Source of the DNA: Candidatus Onthousia faecigallinarum
GTDB taxonomy: Bacteria; Bacillota_I; Bacilli_A; RF39; UBA660
Direction: 5' to 3'
Length of the DNA stretch: 40,341 nucleotides
Assembly (NCBI GenBank): GCA_018716225.1
Contig: DVKE01000052.1
Location: forward strand, 1-40,341
Part shown: positions 7,605 through 16,917 of the stretch, piece by piece
How positions within the stretch are numbered: position 1 is the first letter of the stretch
Layout of the letters: every line of letters starts with the position of its first letter
Position numbers and translations under genes: made by a program
The notes under the pieces: model-generated
Told to the model about the DNA's origin: nothing
The model's input: only the letters and a program-made list of their open reading frames with translations
Databases searched by the model: none

Positions 7605-8351
7605 ATGAAAGTAGTTGCTGTAATTCCAGCGAGGTACCATTCTTCTCGTTTTCCAGGAAAACCCCTAGCTTTGATTGAAACAGAACCTATGATAGCTTGG
7701 GTTTATGGGCAAGTAAAACAGGTCAAAGAGATTGATGAAGTTGTTGTAGCCACGGATAATTTAGAAATCAAGAAGGTGTGTCAAGAGAAGGGAATGCAAG
7801 TAATATTAACGAAAGAAGATCATCCGACTAGTACAGAGCGTGTACAGGAGGTATCTGATTTTATTGATGCTGACCTTTATCTTGTAGTGAATGGTGATGA
7901 GCCTTTGATTGATCCTAAAATGATTGCTAAGATTATTCCAAAAGCACTTCCAGCGTCGGATAAGGTTTTTGTAGCCAATTTAATGACTAAAATTAAGGAT
8001 CCTGTAGAAGCGGTTGATTTTACTAATATTAAGGTTGTAACGGACCGTTTTTCCAATGCTATGTTTTTTTCAAGAAGTCCTATTCCTTATCCAAAAGGTA
8101 GTATGGATTATGATTATTATAAACATGTAGGTGTATTAATTTATAATAAAAAAGCACTGGATTTTTTTGCTAATACTCCAAAAGGATCTTGTGAAAGGAT
8201 TGAGGATGTCAATGAAATACGTTTTTTAGAAAATGGAGAAAAAATAAAAATGATCCCAGTGGAGAGTAAGAGTCTATCCGTAGATACACCAAAAGATTTA
8301 GAACATATTCGTCGTATCGTAAAGGAGAATCATTTATCGTGTTACCATTAA
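7605..8351 (+). CDS. kdsB: KdsB-like CMP-ulosonate cytidylyltransferase
   Basis: 248 residues, the usual KdsB length, from ATG 7605 after AAAGAGGTG. The nucleotide-binding N-terminus VIPARYHSSRFPGKP is the KdsB form rather than the NeuA form (IPARGGSKGIPGKN). VATDN, the NGDEPLIDP loop and the late RIEDVNEIRFLENG stretch also fit. The reaction would be CTP plus a 3-deoxy-ulosonic acid giving a CMP-sugar and pyrophosphate in the cytoplasm. Kdo itself is typical of Gram-negative envelopes, so in a Gram-positive this points to a Kdo-like sugar for a surface glycan. The sugar cannot be named from sequence. The gene overlaps the next by 13 bases. Confidence 0.85.
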   Translation: MKVVAVIPARYHSSRFPGKPLALIETEPMIAWVYGQVKQVKEIDEVVVATDNLEIKKVCQEKGMQVILTKEDHPTSTERVQEVSDFIDADLYLVVNGDEPLIDPKMIAKIIPKALPASDKVFVANLMTKIKDPVEAVDFTNIKVVTDRFSNAMFFSRSPIPYPKGSMDYDYYKHVGVLIYNKKALDFFANTPKGSCERIEDVNEIRFLENGEKIKMIPVESKSLSVDTPKDLEHIRRIVKENHLSCYH

Positions 8352-8803
8352 AAATGTTGGTTCTTGATGTAGATGGGACCTTAACGGATGGAAAAATTTA
8401 TATGGGTGAACATGGTGAGTTAATGAAAGCTTTTAACGCCCATGATGCTCAAGGACTAAGAAAGCTTCCAAAATTAGGAATTAAAACAGTGATTCTTACT
8501 GGAAGAGAATCGAGTATCGTTTTATTACGCGCGAAAGAGATGGATATTTCTTTTGTTTATCAAAAGGTCGTAAATAAAAAAGAAAAGTTAATGGAAATTG
8601 TAAAAGTAAATAATCTATCTTATCAAGAAGTTGGATATATTGGGGATGATGAAAACGATTTGGAAGCAATGCAATTATGTGGTTTTAAAGCTTGTCCTTT
8701 TGATGCTGTAGAAAAAATTAAGCAGATTGTTGATTATATTTCCCCATGTTCTTGTGGGGAGGCTGCGGTAAGAGAAATTATAGAGAATAAAATTTTAAAA
8801 TAG
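8339..8803 (+). CDS. KdsC-like HAD phosphatase
   Basis: 154 residues from GTG 8339, 13 bases inside the previous gene, with AAAGGAG at 8321-8327 (spacing 11). It is a capless HAD-IIIA phosphatase of the KdsC type: LVLDVDGTLTDG holds the nucleophile Asp and the acid/base Asp, TGRES holds motif II, and GDDENDLEAM holds motif III/IV. KdsC removes the phosphate from Kdo-8-phosphate before CMP activation. Its overlap with the KdsB-like gene implies co-translation and that the ulosonic acid is made as a phosphate. The aldolase upstream would then use a phosphorylated aldehyde; this is inference. Confidence 0.85.
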   Translation: MLPLKMLVLDVDGTLTDGKIYMGEHGELMKAFNAHDAQGLRKLPKLGIKTVILTGRESSIVLLRAKEMDISFVYQKVVNKKEKLMEIVKVNNLSYQEVGYIGDDENDLEAMQLCGFKACPFDAVEKIKQIVDYISPCSCGEAAVREIIENKILK

Positions 8804-8814
8804 GAGGAAGAAAG

Positions 8815-11556
8815 ATGATAGTACCTTTAATCTTTGAAAGTGAGGAATATATTAAACAAAAGCCGGCCTATTTATGGGTTTTTTATAAATTTTCTCGTTT
8901 TGCTCTTGATGCAGATAGTCCTATTATAGCTACAGAGGAATATTTTAAAAAGCCTTCTTATTATCGAGGACAAAAACATCCGGCCACGAATGTAATGGAT
9001 TATTATGGTATCAATGATGATTCTTTTGCTCATTTAAAAAAGTATGTTATTTCCAAGGAAAGTAAAGATAAAATTTTAAAAGGTTACGATTCTAATTTAA
9101 CTGCTTGGGTTTCTCTTCTGAAAGAAAGAAATATAGAATTAGAACGAATTTTAGAACAAGCGATTGAGACACTTGAAACTCAATATGAGAAAATAGAGGC
9201 TTTGATGGTATGGACTTATTTACCAAGTATTGATTATGTGGCTAAAAAACATCATATCACTTTAATTAATCAAGAGGGTAGTGCGATTCGGCAGCCGTTC
9301 TATAATCGATTATTAAATTATTTTCAATTTCAAAACAAATATGATACTTCTCATGTGCAAGAACGCTATTTAGAGTTTTCACGTTCTCAAGATACTTTAT
9401 TTCTTAGCCGAAAAGAGTTATTTGCTCTTTTGGTTGATCAAAAAAATTGGGGTTATCTAGATCAATTAAATATTTCTGCTTCTTTTGAAATTGGTTATGG
9501 TCTAGGAGTTGCTACAGATTGTTTTGCTAAAGTCTATTCCAAATGGGATCAAAACAAGGTATTAGACAAATTAAGTCATCTTACCGAATCAGAGAAAATT
9601 TTGATTCGACCTCATCCTAAAGAGCCAGTTGATTTATCAAAATGGAATTTTTCTTGTGATGATTCTCCTTCTTCTTTTGAATGGATTTTAAAGTGTAAAA
9701 GAATTGTAGCTGATTTGTCCAATGTTTCTTTCGAAGCGGCTTTTTTAGGAAAAACGGTGATATCACTTTCTAGTAGAATGCCCGTATCTTTTGGGAAAGA
9801 GAGTTCCCTTGATTTTTTAGAAGAAGATGTTATGAGTGTAAAACAATTGAACTTTTTGCTTTTCGCTTGGTTTGCTCCTGAAGAATTGACTCAGGATTTA
9901 GATTATGTAAGATGGCGTTTACAAAATCCTAGTCAAGTAGATATTTATAAAAAAAATCTAGATTATATTTTGCATTCTTTTGATATGAGTTATCAAGAAT
10001 TAAGGAAGATAGAACCAAAAAGAAGATTTTCTTATATATTAGAAAAAAGGCAAGTGAAATCTCTCGATAAAATAAGGGGAAGAGAAAAGTTTGAATTAAG
10101 GAGAAGTTTGAATATGAAAGACATTAATAGTTATGAAATGACGGCGTATGATTATCGTAAAATGATTTTAGAGTTAGAAAAAGAAAAAGATTCTTTAAAG
10201 GAAAATATCGAGGAGAAAGAGAATGAAATTTCAAAGTTAAATGAGAAATTAAAAGATTATCAAGTGGAATTAAATAATATTTTACATAGCCATAGTTGGA
10301 AAGTAACAAAGCCTTTGCGGAGTGTTTCTCGGTTGTTACATGGGGAAGAGAAAAAAGAAGTGGTAGAAATTCCCATTGAAGAGTCCAAAGAAAAAGAAGT
10401 AGTAGAAGGAACAGACTATCATGAATTTCCTGCTTATACGAGTGAATATCAAGCGGATGAAGATTTCTCTAAGTATCATACGGATATTAAGACACTTGCG
10501 TTTTATCTTCCTCAATTTCATACCTGTAAAGAAAATGATACTTGGTGGGGGAAAGGTTTTATGGAATGGACGAATACCAAAAAAGCACAACCTCGTTTTG
10601 AAGGACATTACCAACCTAGAATTCCCCATAAAGATATTTGTTATTATACCTTAGATAATATTGATACGATTAAAAAACAGGTAGATCTTGCGAAAGAACA
10701 TGGACTATATGGATTCTGTTTTTATTATTATTGGTTTAGTGGGAAACGTCTTTTGGAAAAACCAGTAGATTTGTATTTAGAAGATAAAAGTATTGATTTT
10801 CCTTTCTGTTTTTGTTGGGCTAATGAAAATTGGACTAGGACTTGGGATGGATTGAAAAATGATATTTTAATTGAACAAAAGTATCGAAAAGAAGATCCCA
10901 AACAATTCATCAAAGATTTAAAAAAATATTTTTTGGATTCTCGTTATATTCGAATTGATGGGAAACCGTTACTTTTAATTTATAATCCTTCTGAAATTCC
11001 TAATTTTAAAGAAACAATTGCTTTATGGCGTAAAACTGCTTTGGAAGAGGGGATTGGAGAGCTTTATCTTTTATCCAAATGTGATTTAGCGGATACCAGT
11101 TATCAATATTGTGAATATGTGGATGGAGAATTTGACTTTCCTCCTCAAGGAATTGGACATCCTGCTTCTAAAATCACGGGTCTTCCTTCCGAGAAAATAT
11201 TTAATTATGAAAAAATAGTAAGTGATATTGCCCATTTGTATCAAGAGCATTATCCCTTGAAGCCATTTTACTATACTGCTACTATGGGGTGGGATAATTC
11301 TTCTCGCCGTAAGGATGGTTATACAATTTATTATAATTATTCTTTAGAGGCTTTTTATAAGTGGTTAAGAATTATTATTGAACAGACACGAAGAAGACAC
11401 GACCCTACCAAACGTTTTATGTTTATCAATGCTTGGAATGAATGGGCAGAAGGTACTTACTTAGAACCAGATGAAAAATATGGTTATGCCAACATTAATA
11501 CTTTGTCAAAAGCTATTTTTGATTTACCTTTGGAAGATGAGAATCCGAAAGAATAA
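8815..11556 (+). CDS. Fusion: Kdo-transferase-like domain, coiled coil, WbsX/GH99-like domain
   Basis: 913 residues from ATG 8815 after AGGAGGAAG. Residues 1-400 have the pattern of KpsC/KpsS-type capsule transferases: LIRPHP (263-268) and VADLSNVSFEAAFLG (298-312), the paired phosphate/nucleotide-binding segments of beta-Kdo transferases. Residues about 445-490 are a charged coiled coil, followed by a short Arg/Leu segment and an acidic linker. Residues 560-905 are a clear WbsX domain (GH99-like): LAFYLPQFH, WWGKGFMEWTN, YYWFSGKRLLEKP, WANENWTRTWDG and NAWNEWAEGTYLEPD. It probably transfers the CMP-ulosonate made by the three upstream enzymes and trims or adds another sugar. The transferase assignment is inference; the WbsX assignment is firm. 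Confidence 0.8.
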   Translation: MIVPLIFESEEYIKQKPAYLWVFYKFSRFALDADSPIIATEEYFKKPSYYRGQKHPATNVMDYYGINDDSFAHLKKYVISKESKDKILKGYDSNLTAWVSLLKERNIELERILEQAIETLETQYEKIEALMVWTYLPSIDYVAKKHHITLINQEGSAIRQPFYNRLLNYFQFQNKYDTSHVQERYLEFSRSQDTLFLSRKELFALLVDQKNWGYLDQLNISASFEIGYGLGVATDCFAKVYSKWDQNKVLDKLSHLTESEKILIRPHPKEPVDLSKWNFSCDDSPSSFEWILKCKRIVADLSNVSFEAAFLGKTVISLSSRMPVSFGKESSLDFLEEDVMSVKQLNFLLFAWFAPEELTQDLDYVRWRLQNPSQVDIYKKNLDYILHSFDMSYQELRKIEPKRRFSYILEKRQVKSLDKIRGREKFELRRSLNMKDINSYEMTAYDYRKMILELEKEKDSLKENIEEKENEISKLNEKLKDYQVELNNILHSHSWKVTKPLRSVSRLLHGEEKKEVVEIPIEESKEKEVVEGTDYHEFPAYTSEYQADEDFSKYHTDIKTLAFYLPQFHTCKENDTWWGKGFMEWTNTKKAQPRFEGHYQPRIPHKDICYYTLDNIDTIKKQVDLAKEHGLYGFCFYYYWFSGKRLLEKPVDLYLEDKSIDFPFCFCWANENWTRTWDGLKNDILIEQKYRKEDPKQFIKDLKKYFLDSRYIRIDGKPLLLIYNPSEIPNFKETIALWRKTALEEGIGELYLLSKCDLADTSYQYCEYVDGEFDFPPQGIGHPASKITGLPSEKIFNYEKIVSDIAHLYQEHYPLKPFYYTATMGWDNSSRRKDGYTIYYNYSLEAFYKWLRIIIEQTRRRHDPTKRFMFINAWNEWAEGTYLEPDEKYGYANINTLSKAIFDLPLEDENPKE

Positions 11557-11575
11557 TGCATAATTATTTAAAGTA

Positions 11576-11584
11576 TGTTATACT
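11576..11584 (+). promoter_or_regulatory. Extended -10 promoter before the exporter genes
   Basis: TGTTATACT: extended TG 11576-11577 and -10 TATACT 11579-11584, about 24 bases before ATG 11608. The -35 is poor. It may give the exporter and glycosyltransferase genes transcription separate from the lysozyme/aldolase genes. Confidence 0.4.
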
Positions 11585-11607
11585 AGAAAAGCAAGGAGGA
11601 ACGAGTC

Positions 11608-12351
11608 ATGGCAAAGAAAGATTCCGATATCGCAGTTGAAGTAAAAGATGTGACGAAATATTTTAAATTGTATTTTGATAAGCCAAATACTTTGAAAGAA
11701 CGTCTTGTCAATATTGGTCGAAATAAATCGGTAAAAAGAATTGTATTAGAGCATATTAATCTAACGATAAAAAAAGGAGAAACAGTAGCTTTAGTTGGTA
11801 CGAATGGAAGTGGGAAAAGTACTTTATTAAAGCTTATGACCAAAATTATCTATCCGAATAAGGGTCAAATTATTACCAATGGGAAATTAACTTCTTTACT
11901 TGAGTTGGGAGCTGGATTTCATCCGGATTTTACCGGAAGAGAAAATATTTATTTTAATGCTTCTATTTTTGGATTATCAAGAGAGGAAATTGATAAAAGA
12001 TTGCAATCTATTATTGATTTTTCTGAATTAGGAACTTTTATTGACAATCCAGTTCGAACTTATTCATCTGGTATGTATATGCGTCTTGCTTTTTCTATTG
12101 CGATCAATGTCGATGCTGAAATTTTATTAATTGATGAAATATTAGCGGTTGGAGATCAGCATTTCCAAGAAAAATGTTTTGAAAAATTGGAAGAGTTAAA
12201 AAAGAGTGATAAAACCATCGTGATTGTGACACATGATATGTCTGCCGTTCGCAAATTGTGTACGCGTGCTGTTTGGATTTATGAAGGGCATATCAGAATG
12301 GATGGGAAACCGAATGAAGTGGTAGATGAGTATTTAAAAATATGTCAGTAG
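11608..12351 (+). CDS. Polysaccharide ABC exporter ATP-binding protein (Wzt/TagH type)
   Basis: 247 residues from ATG 11608 after AAGGAGGAA. Walker A is GTNGSGKST (64-72, Lys70), the signature is YSSGMYMRLAFSIA (from 152), Walker B is ILLIDEILAVGD (from about 172) and the switch His lies in VTHDMS. The SSGM signature is typical of polysaccharide and teichoic-acid exporters (Wzt, TagH, RfbE). The length means that it has only the nucleotide-binding domain, without the C-terminal carbohydrate-binding domain of some Wzt proteins, so recognition of a modified chain end is unlikely. The permease starts nine bases later. Together they should export the lipid-linked polymer across the membrane. Confidence 0.92.
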   Translation: MAKKDSDIAVEVKDVTKYFKLYFDKPNTLKERLVNIGRNKSVKRIVLEHINLTIKKGETVALVGTNGSGKSTLLKLMTKIIYPNKGQIITNGKLTSLLELGAGFHPDFTGRENIYFNASIFGLSREEIDKRLQSIIDFSELGTFIDNPVRTYSSGMYMRLAFSIAINVDAEILLIDEILAVGDQHFQEKCFEKLEELKKSDKTIVIVTHDMSAVRKLCTRAVWIYEGHIRMDGKPNEVVDEYLKICQ

Positions 12352-12360
12352 GTGAGATAA

Positions 12361-13137
12361 ATGAAAGTATTTAAAGATTTATATCAGTATCGAGAATTAT
12401 TGAAGTCGAATGTAAAAAAAGAGATTCGTGGTAAATATAAAGGATCTTTTCTAGGGGTTTTATGGTCTTTTATTAATCCTTTACTAATGGTTTTGGTTTA
12501 TGCGATTGTATTTCCTTTGATTTTGAAAAATCCAGAACCTAATTATGTTATTTTCTTAATTGTAGGAATTATCCCGTGGAACTTCTTTACTACCGTTATC
12601 AATCAGGGAACAACGACGGTTGTCAATAATGGTAATATTATTAAAAAGGTTTATTTTCCAAGAGAGATCTTACCGATTTCTGTGGTTATGAGTGGCTTAG
12701 TAAATTTCTTTATTTCTTGTCTTATTATCTTAATCTTTATTATTTTTGGAGGGATGAGTCTTTCGCCTGTTATGTTATTCTTACCTTTGATTGCGATTAT
12801 TCAATTTATGCTTTCTTTAGGTTTGGTTTTCATTCTAAGTGCAATTGATGTTTATGTACGAGATACGGAATATATTGTAAATTTTATTGTTATGATGTTA
12901 TTTTATGCTACGCCAATTTTATATTCGAGTGAATTGTTTAAACATACCACCTTTGCTTGGATTATGCAAGTAAATCCTATGGCCCATCTTATCAATGCTT
13001 ATCGCGATATTTTCTATTATCAAGTGATGCCAGATATGAAAACTTTAGGAATTGTGGCTCTTGTTAGTTTTGCTATTATGGTAATTGGCTATCAAGTCTT
13101 TAAGAAATTAGAAAGACGTTTTGCTGAGGAATTGTAA
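12361..13137 (+). CDS. Polysaccharide ABC exporter permease (Wzm/TagG type)
   Basis: 258 residues from ATG 12361, with an AGGTGAG ribosome binding site that overlaps the preceding stop. It is an ABC-2 type membrane protein with about six transmembrane helices. The N-terminal cytoplasmic segment RELLKSNVKKEIRGKYKGSF and the following LGVLWSFINPLLM are the family hallmark that contacts the ATPase, and the NPM...YRDIFYY segment near the end is also conserved. It forms the channel for the exporter with the upstream ATPase. Use of an ABC exporter instead of a Wzx/Wzy pair implies that the chain is completed in the cytoplasm. Confidence 0.92.
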   Translation: MKVFKDLYQYRELLKSNVKKEIRGKYKGSFLGVLWSFINPLLMVLVYAIVFPLILKNPEPNYVIFLIVGIIPWNFFTTVINQGTTTVVNNGNIIKKVYFPREILPISVVMSGLVNFFISCLIILIFIIFGGMSLSPVMLFLPLIAIIQFMLSLGLVFILSAIDVYVRDTEYIVNFIVMMLFYATPILYSSELFKHTTFAWIMQVNPMAHLINAYRDIFYYQVMPDMKTLGIVALVSFAIMVIGYQVFKKLERRFAEEL

Positions 13138-13138
13138 T

Positions 13139-14005
13139 ATGAAAAGAGATATTGTGATGGCTTTTGTTATTTTACATTATAAAAACTTAAAGGATACCTT
13201 AGAGTGTATTGAGTCTATTCGTGATCTGCATTTCACTGATTCTTATCGAATTGTAGTAGTGGATAATCAAAGTTGTACTCCCAAAGAAGCAAAAATATTA
13301 GAAGAGAAAGCTGACGATTTTGTTCAAGCCAAAGAAAATTTAGGGTTTGCCCAAGGAAACAATTTAGGAATTGCTAAGGCAAAAGAGTATTCTCCTTCTT
13401 TTATTGCAGTCATTAATAATGATACTTTAATTACTCAAAAAGCTTTTATTGAAAAAATAAAAAAAGATTATCAGAAATATCATTTTGATGCTTTAGGGCC
13501 TAAGATCATTACGGAAGGTGGAGAATCCGTTAATCCTTTTCCTGCTTATACCACAAAGGAACAAGTGAAAAAAGCAATTCATAAATCCAAACAGTTAATT
13601 TCTATTTATAAAAGTCATTGGAAACGGTTTCTATTAAGAAATTATATCCGAATCAAACATATTTTAAAAAAACCAGTTCCGTTAGAAAATGGGAAAACTT
13701 TGCAAGAAGACGTACCTTTACATGGTTGTGCTATTGTTTTTTCAAGAAAATATTATAAAAAGTATCCAGATTGTTTTTATAAAGGCACCTTTTTATATCA
13801 TGAAGAAGAATTTTTGGAATATCGAAGAAAAAAAGATCAGTTAAAATTTGTTTATGATCCAGAAATTGAAATTTTTCATAAAGAGGGTTCTTCTCTTAAT
13901 TATAGTTATGATGATAATTTGTATCAGAAATTAATTTTTCGAGAAGGAAATATATTAAAGTCCTTACAGTTATTGGAACAAGTAATGGAAGAAAAAGAAG
14001 AATAG
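13139..14005 (+). CDS. GT2 family glycosyltransferase
   Basis: 288 residues. I take ATG 13139, eight bases after GAGGA (13126-13130); a TTG at 13121 in the same frame would overlap the permease. It is a GT-A fold GT2 enzyme of the rhamnosyltransferase-like group: FVILHYKNLKDTLECIESI, VVVDNQS, the ENLGFAQGNNLG loop, and the metal-binding INNDT. An acidic LYHEEEFLEYR segment near residue 225 fits the catalytic base region. No transmembrane segment is seen, so it acts on the cytoplasmic face. Donor and acceptor are unknown. Confidence 0.88.
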   Translation: MKRDIVMAFVILHYKNLKDTLECIESIRDLHFTDSYRIVVVDNQSCTPKEAKILEEKADDFVQAKENLGFAQGNNLGIAKAKEYSPSFIAVINNDTLITQKAFIEKIKKDYQKYHFDALGPKIITEGGESVNPFPAYTTKEQVKKAIHKSKQLISIYKSHWKRFLLRNYIRIKHILKKPVPLENGKTLQEDVPLHGCAIVFSRKYYKKYPDCFYKGTFLYHEEEFLEYRRKKDQLKFVYDPEIEIFHKEGSSLNYSYDDNLYQKLIFREGNILKSLQLLEQVMEEKEE

Positions 14006-14015
14006 GAGTGTTAGT

Positions 14016-16916
14016 ATGCAAAAGAGAATGAATCAAATAATCTCATTTATTTTTATTATCCTTTTTACACTTTTTTTCGTTCAAGGAATTTCATTTGAAC
14101 GATTATTTCAAGGGGGAAGAATCTTTGCCTTTCTTTTCTCTTTTCTTTTTATGATAGGAGTTTTAATCTTTTATCAACTTTATTTAAAAGCTAATAGCAG
14201 AACTTTAAAAAAGAGGAAATGGTTACTGTTGGTCGTATTATTAACTTTGCTGATTGGAGTTTCTGCTCACATTAAACTTTTAACGCCTCAAATATTAGGC
14301 ATGATTTTATTACAAGTTGCTTCCTGCTTTTTTATCTGTTTTTATATTATGAAAGATTATGAGGTAGAGAAAGGAGCTTTAGCAGTTATCTTTTTTTCGA
14401 TAGCTGAATTATTATTCACGCTTACTTTTGGACTATTAGAGACTTTTGCTTTCTTCTTATCTAGTTTTTCTTTGTTTTGCTTATGCTTAATCGATCGGGG
14501 GGCGATTTATCGGAAGAAGAATTATCTTATTATGATGATGCTTGGTATTTCTATGGGAATTTGTTCTTCTATTACCAGTATTTCTCTTTTGTTTTTTCTC
14601 TTTATATTCTTGTTAACTTTTCGGATTCGAGGAATGAAAAGTGCTATTAAATTATTTGTTCCTGCTACCATCTTCTATTTTCTAACTTGGTTTTTGAGCA
14701 AAGATTTATTTACCTCTTTTCAATGGAGTAAAAATTTATATCCTGTTTTAACGGAAGCGATTCTTGTTGGTATTACTTGTATTTTCTTACTAGGAAGTAT
14801 TTATTCTATGCTGAAAGCAGAAAGAAAAATAGGGCTTGTTTGTCGTATATTTCTTATTCTTTTCCTTCTTTGGTTATGGCTATTTCCTAGTGTCTCTTTT
14901 GCTTGGTATGGTATTTTTTGCTCTACCTTTCTTTTACTGCTCCTTTCTATTTATGATAATTTACCAAAACTATATTCTCTACACGTCAATATATATCGTT
15001 TTAAACCGAAGAAAAACTTAGTTCCTACAAAAAGAGTTACCGCTGTTGTTCCAAACTATAATTATGCTAATTATGTACTTGAGAGAATCGATTCCATTTT
15101 ATTTCAAACGTATCCTATTACAGAATTAATTATTTTGGATGATTGCTCGACCGATAATAGTGTTGAAATAATCGAAAAGAAAGTACAAAAAATAAAAGAA
15201 CAATATCCATACCTCAAAGTAGAGTTTTTGCCTAGTAAGAAGAATGGGGGAAATGTCTTCCGGTCTTGGGCACGTTGCTTTGAAGTTTCGCATGAAGATT
15301 ATTTATGGATTTGTGAAGCGGACGATAGTGCCTCTCCTAGATTTTTGGAGAATGTCATGAAAGCTTTTGATGATGACAAAGTTGTTCTTTCTTATAGTGA
15401 AAGTTTAACGATGGATGAGAATGATGTTCTCTTAATGCCAAATTTACGAGAATGGATTGATATTTATGATACTGGAAAATGGAATCAGTCCTATGTAGCG
15501 AGTGGAGAAGAAGAATTAAGAACTACTTTGTGTATTAATAATACAATCGCTAATGTTTCTTCCGTTGTTTTTCGGAAACAGAAAAATATTGATTATCAAC
15601 AATATTTAAAAGGAGCGGAAGAGTTTAAGTTAGCAGGTGATTGGTATTTCTATAGTAAAGTATTAGAACATGGAGATATTGCTTACTGTCGTAAATCTCT
15701 TAATTATCACCGGATGCATCAAAAAAGTGTTACTTTGACAACAAAAAATGATCGACACTATCTTGAAATTTGCCGGATTCAAGATATGATTATGAAAGAG
15801 CATAAAGTGCCAAAGAAAGTAAAAGCTCTTGTATATGATCGAAGAGAAAATGTTAGAAGGAGTTTTTGCCTTGGAAAAGAGGAATTACGTCTTTTGGATG
15901 TGCCATTAGAGTCATTAATAAAAACACAGAAAGTAAAAGATGAAGTATTATTATCGATTATTATTCCTGTTTATAATACGGAACCATATTTACGAAAATG
16001 TTTGGACTCTGTTGTTTGTTCCTTACCACTTCGAACCGAAGTAATCATTGTAAATGATGGTAGTCCTGATAATAGTGAAGAAATTATAAAAGAATATTGT
16101 AAGAAGTTTTCTCAAATAAGAGCTTTTAAAAAGAAAAACGGAGGACTTTCGAGTGCGAAAAATTTTGGATTGAAAGAAGCGAAAGGAAAGTATATTATTT
16201 ATTTAGATTCGGATGATTATGTTTCTCCTAATATGTATCAAACTATGTTAAAGTTGGCTATAGAACAAGAAGCTGATATTGTTTATTGTGATATTTTTGA
16301 AGTATTTGATGATGGTAGTCGGATTTTTATGAGTATGACAAATTATGATAGGAAAGATCCTTTTATGCAAATTGTCGATACTCCTTTAATGGCATCATCA
16401 GCAAATAAAATGTTAAAAAAGTCACTATATGGTGATTTATTATATCCCGAGGGAAAGACGAATGAAGATGTAGCGATTAGTCCAGTTTTATATTTAAGAG
16501 CAAAGAAAATTGTTAAAGCAGATTCTCCCTTTTACTTTTATTATCAACGTTCTGGTTCCATTCAAAATAGTTCTTTTTCTTCCAAGAGATTTGTTATTTT
16601 TGATACAGCTAAAATATGTTTTGATCATATTAAAGGATGCGATCCAAAGAAAGAGAAAGAAATCAAAGGCTCTATTTATACGCATCAAATCTTAGGGTTA
16701 TTACTTTTCTTAATTCCTCATGAAAAAAGAAAAAAGAGATTAAAACTGATTTCCATCTTTTGCGAAAAGTTACAAACCTTTGATGATTTTGCTACGAATC
16801 GCTATGTATTAGAGTATATGGAAGAATATCACTTGCCAAAATTAATTTCTTATTTAGAGAAAAAAGAGATTAAGAAAATTGATATGTATTTACAAATAAA
16901 GATGCGTTGGAGGTAG
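14016..16916 (+). CDS. Membrane protein with two GT2 glycosyltransferase domains
   Basis: 966 residues from ATG 14016 after AGGAG. Residues 1-330 form about ten transmembrane helices. Residues 340-600 are a first GT2 domain (AVVPNYNYANYV, ILDDCSTDNS, WICEADDS, then NVSSVVF and GDWYFYSKVL). Residues 640-960 are a second GT2 domain (SIIIPVYNTEPYLRKCLDS, IVNDGSPDNS, YLDSDDY, then GSIQNSSF...KRF.IFD). Each has its own DxD-like metal site. One protein could add two sugars in turn at the membrane. Both catalytic domains have close relatives in the next gene, in the opposite order. Confidence 0.88.
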   Translation: MQKRMNQIISFIFIILFTLFFVQGISFERLFQGGRIFAFLFSFLFMIGVLIFYQLYLKANSRTLKKRKWLLLVVLLTLLIGVSAHIKLLTPQILGMILLQVASCFFICFYIMKDYEVEKGALAVIFFSIAELLFTLTFGLLETFAFFLSSFSLFCLCLIDRGAIYRKKNYLIMMMLGISMGICSSITSISLLFFLFIFLLTFRIRGMKSAIKLFVPATIFYFLTWFLSKDLFTSFQWSKNLYPVLTEAILVGITCIFLLGSIYSMLKAERKIGLVCRIFLILFLLWLWLFPSVSFAWYGIFCSTFLLLLLSIYDNLPKLYSLHVNIYRFKPKKNLVPTKRVTAVVPNYNYANYVLERIDSILFQTYPITELIILDDCSTDNSVEIIEKKVQKIKEQYPYLKVEFLPSKKNGGNVFRSWARCFEVSHEDYLWICEADDSASPRFLENVMKAFDDDKVVLSYSESLTMDENDVLLMPNLREWIDIYDTGKWNQSYVASGEEELRTTLCINNTIANVSSVVFRKQKNIDYQQYLKGAEEFKLAGDWYFYSKVLEHGDIAYCRKSLNYHRMHQKSVTLTTKNDRHYLEICRIQDMIMKEHKVPKKVKALVYDRRENVRRSFCLGKEELRLLDVPLESLIKTQKVKDEVLLSIIIPVYNTEPYLRKCLDSVVCSLPLRTEVIIVNDGSPDNSEEIIKEYCKKFSQIRAFKKKNGGLSSAKNFGLKEAKGKYIIYLDSDDYVSPNMYQTMLKLAIEQEADIVYCDIFEVFDDGSRIFMSMTNYDRKDPFMQIVDTPLMASSANKMLKKSLYGDLLYPEGKTNEDVAISPVLYLRAKKIVKADSPFYFYYQRSGSIQNSSFSSKRFVIFDTAKICFDHIKGCDPKKEKEIKGSIYTHQILGLLLFLIPHEKRKKRLKLISIFCEKLQTFDDFATNRYVLEYMEEYHLPKLISYLEKKEIKKIDMYLQIKMRWR

Positions 16917-16917
16917 T

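Noticed and set aside
13121-13138. Upstream TTG start for the GT2 gene after the permease
   Set aside because: It would overlap the permease and its ribosome binding site; ATG 13139 follows GAGGA at proper distance.
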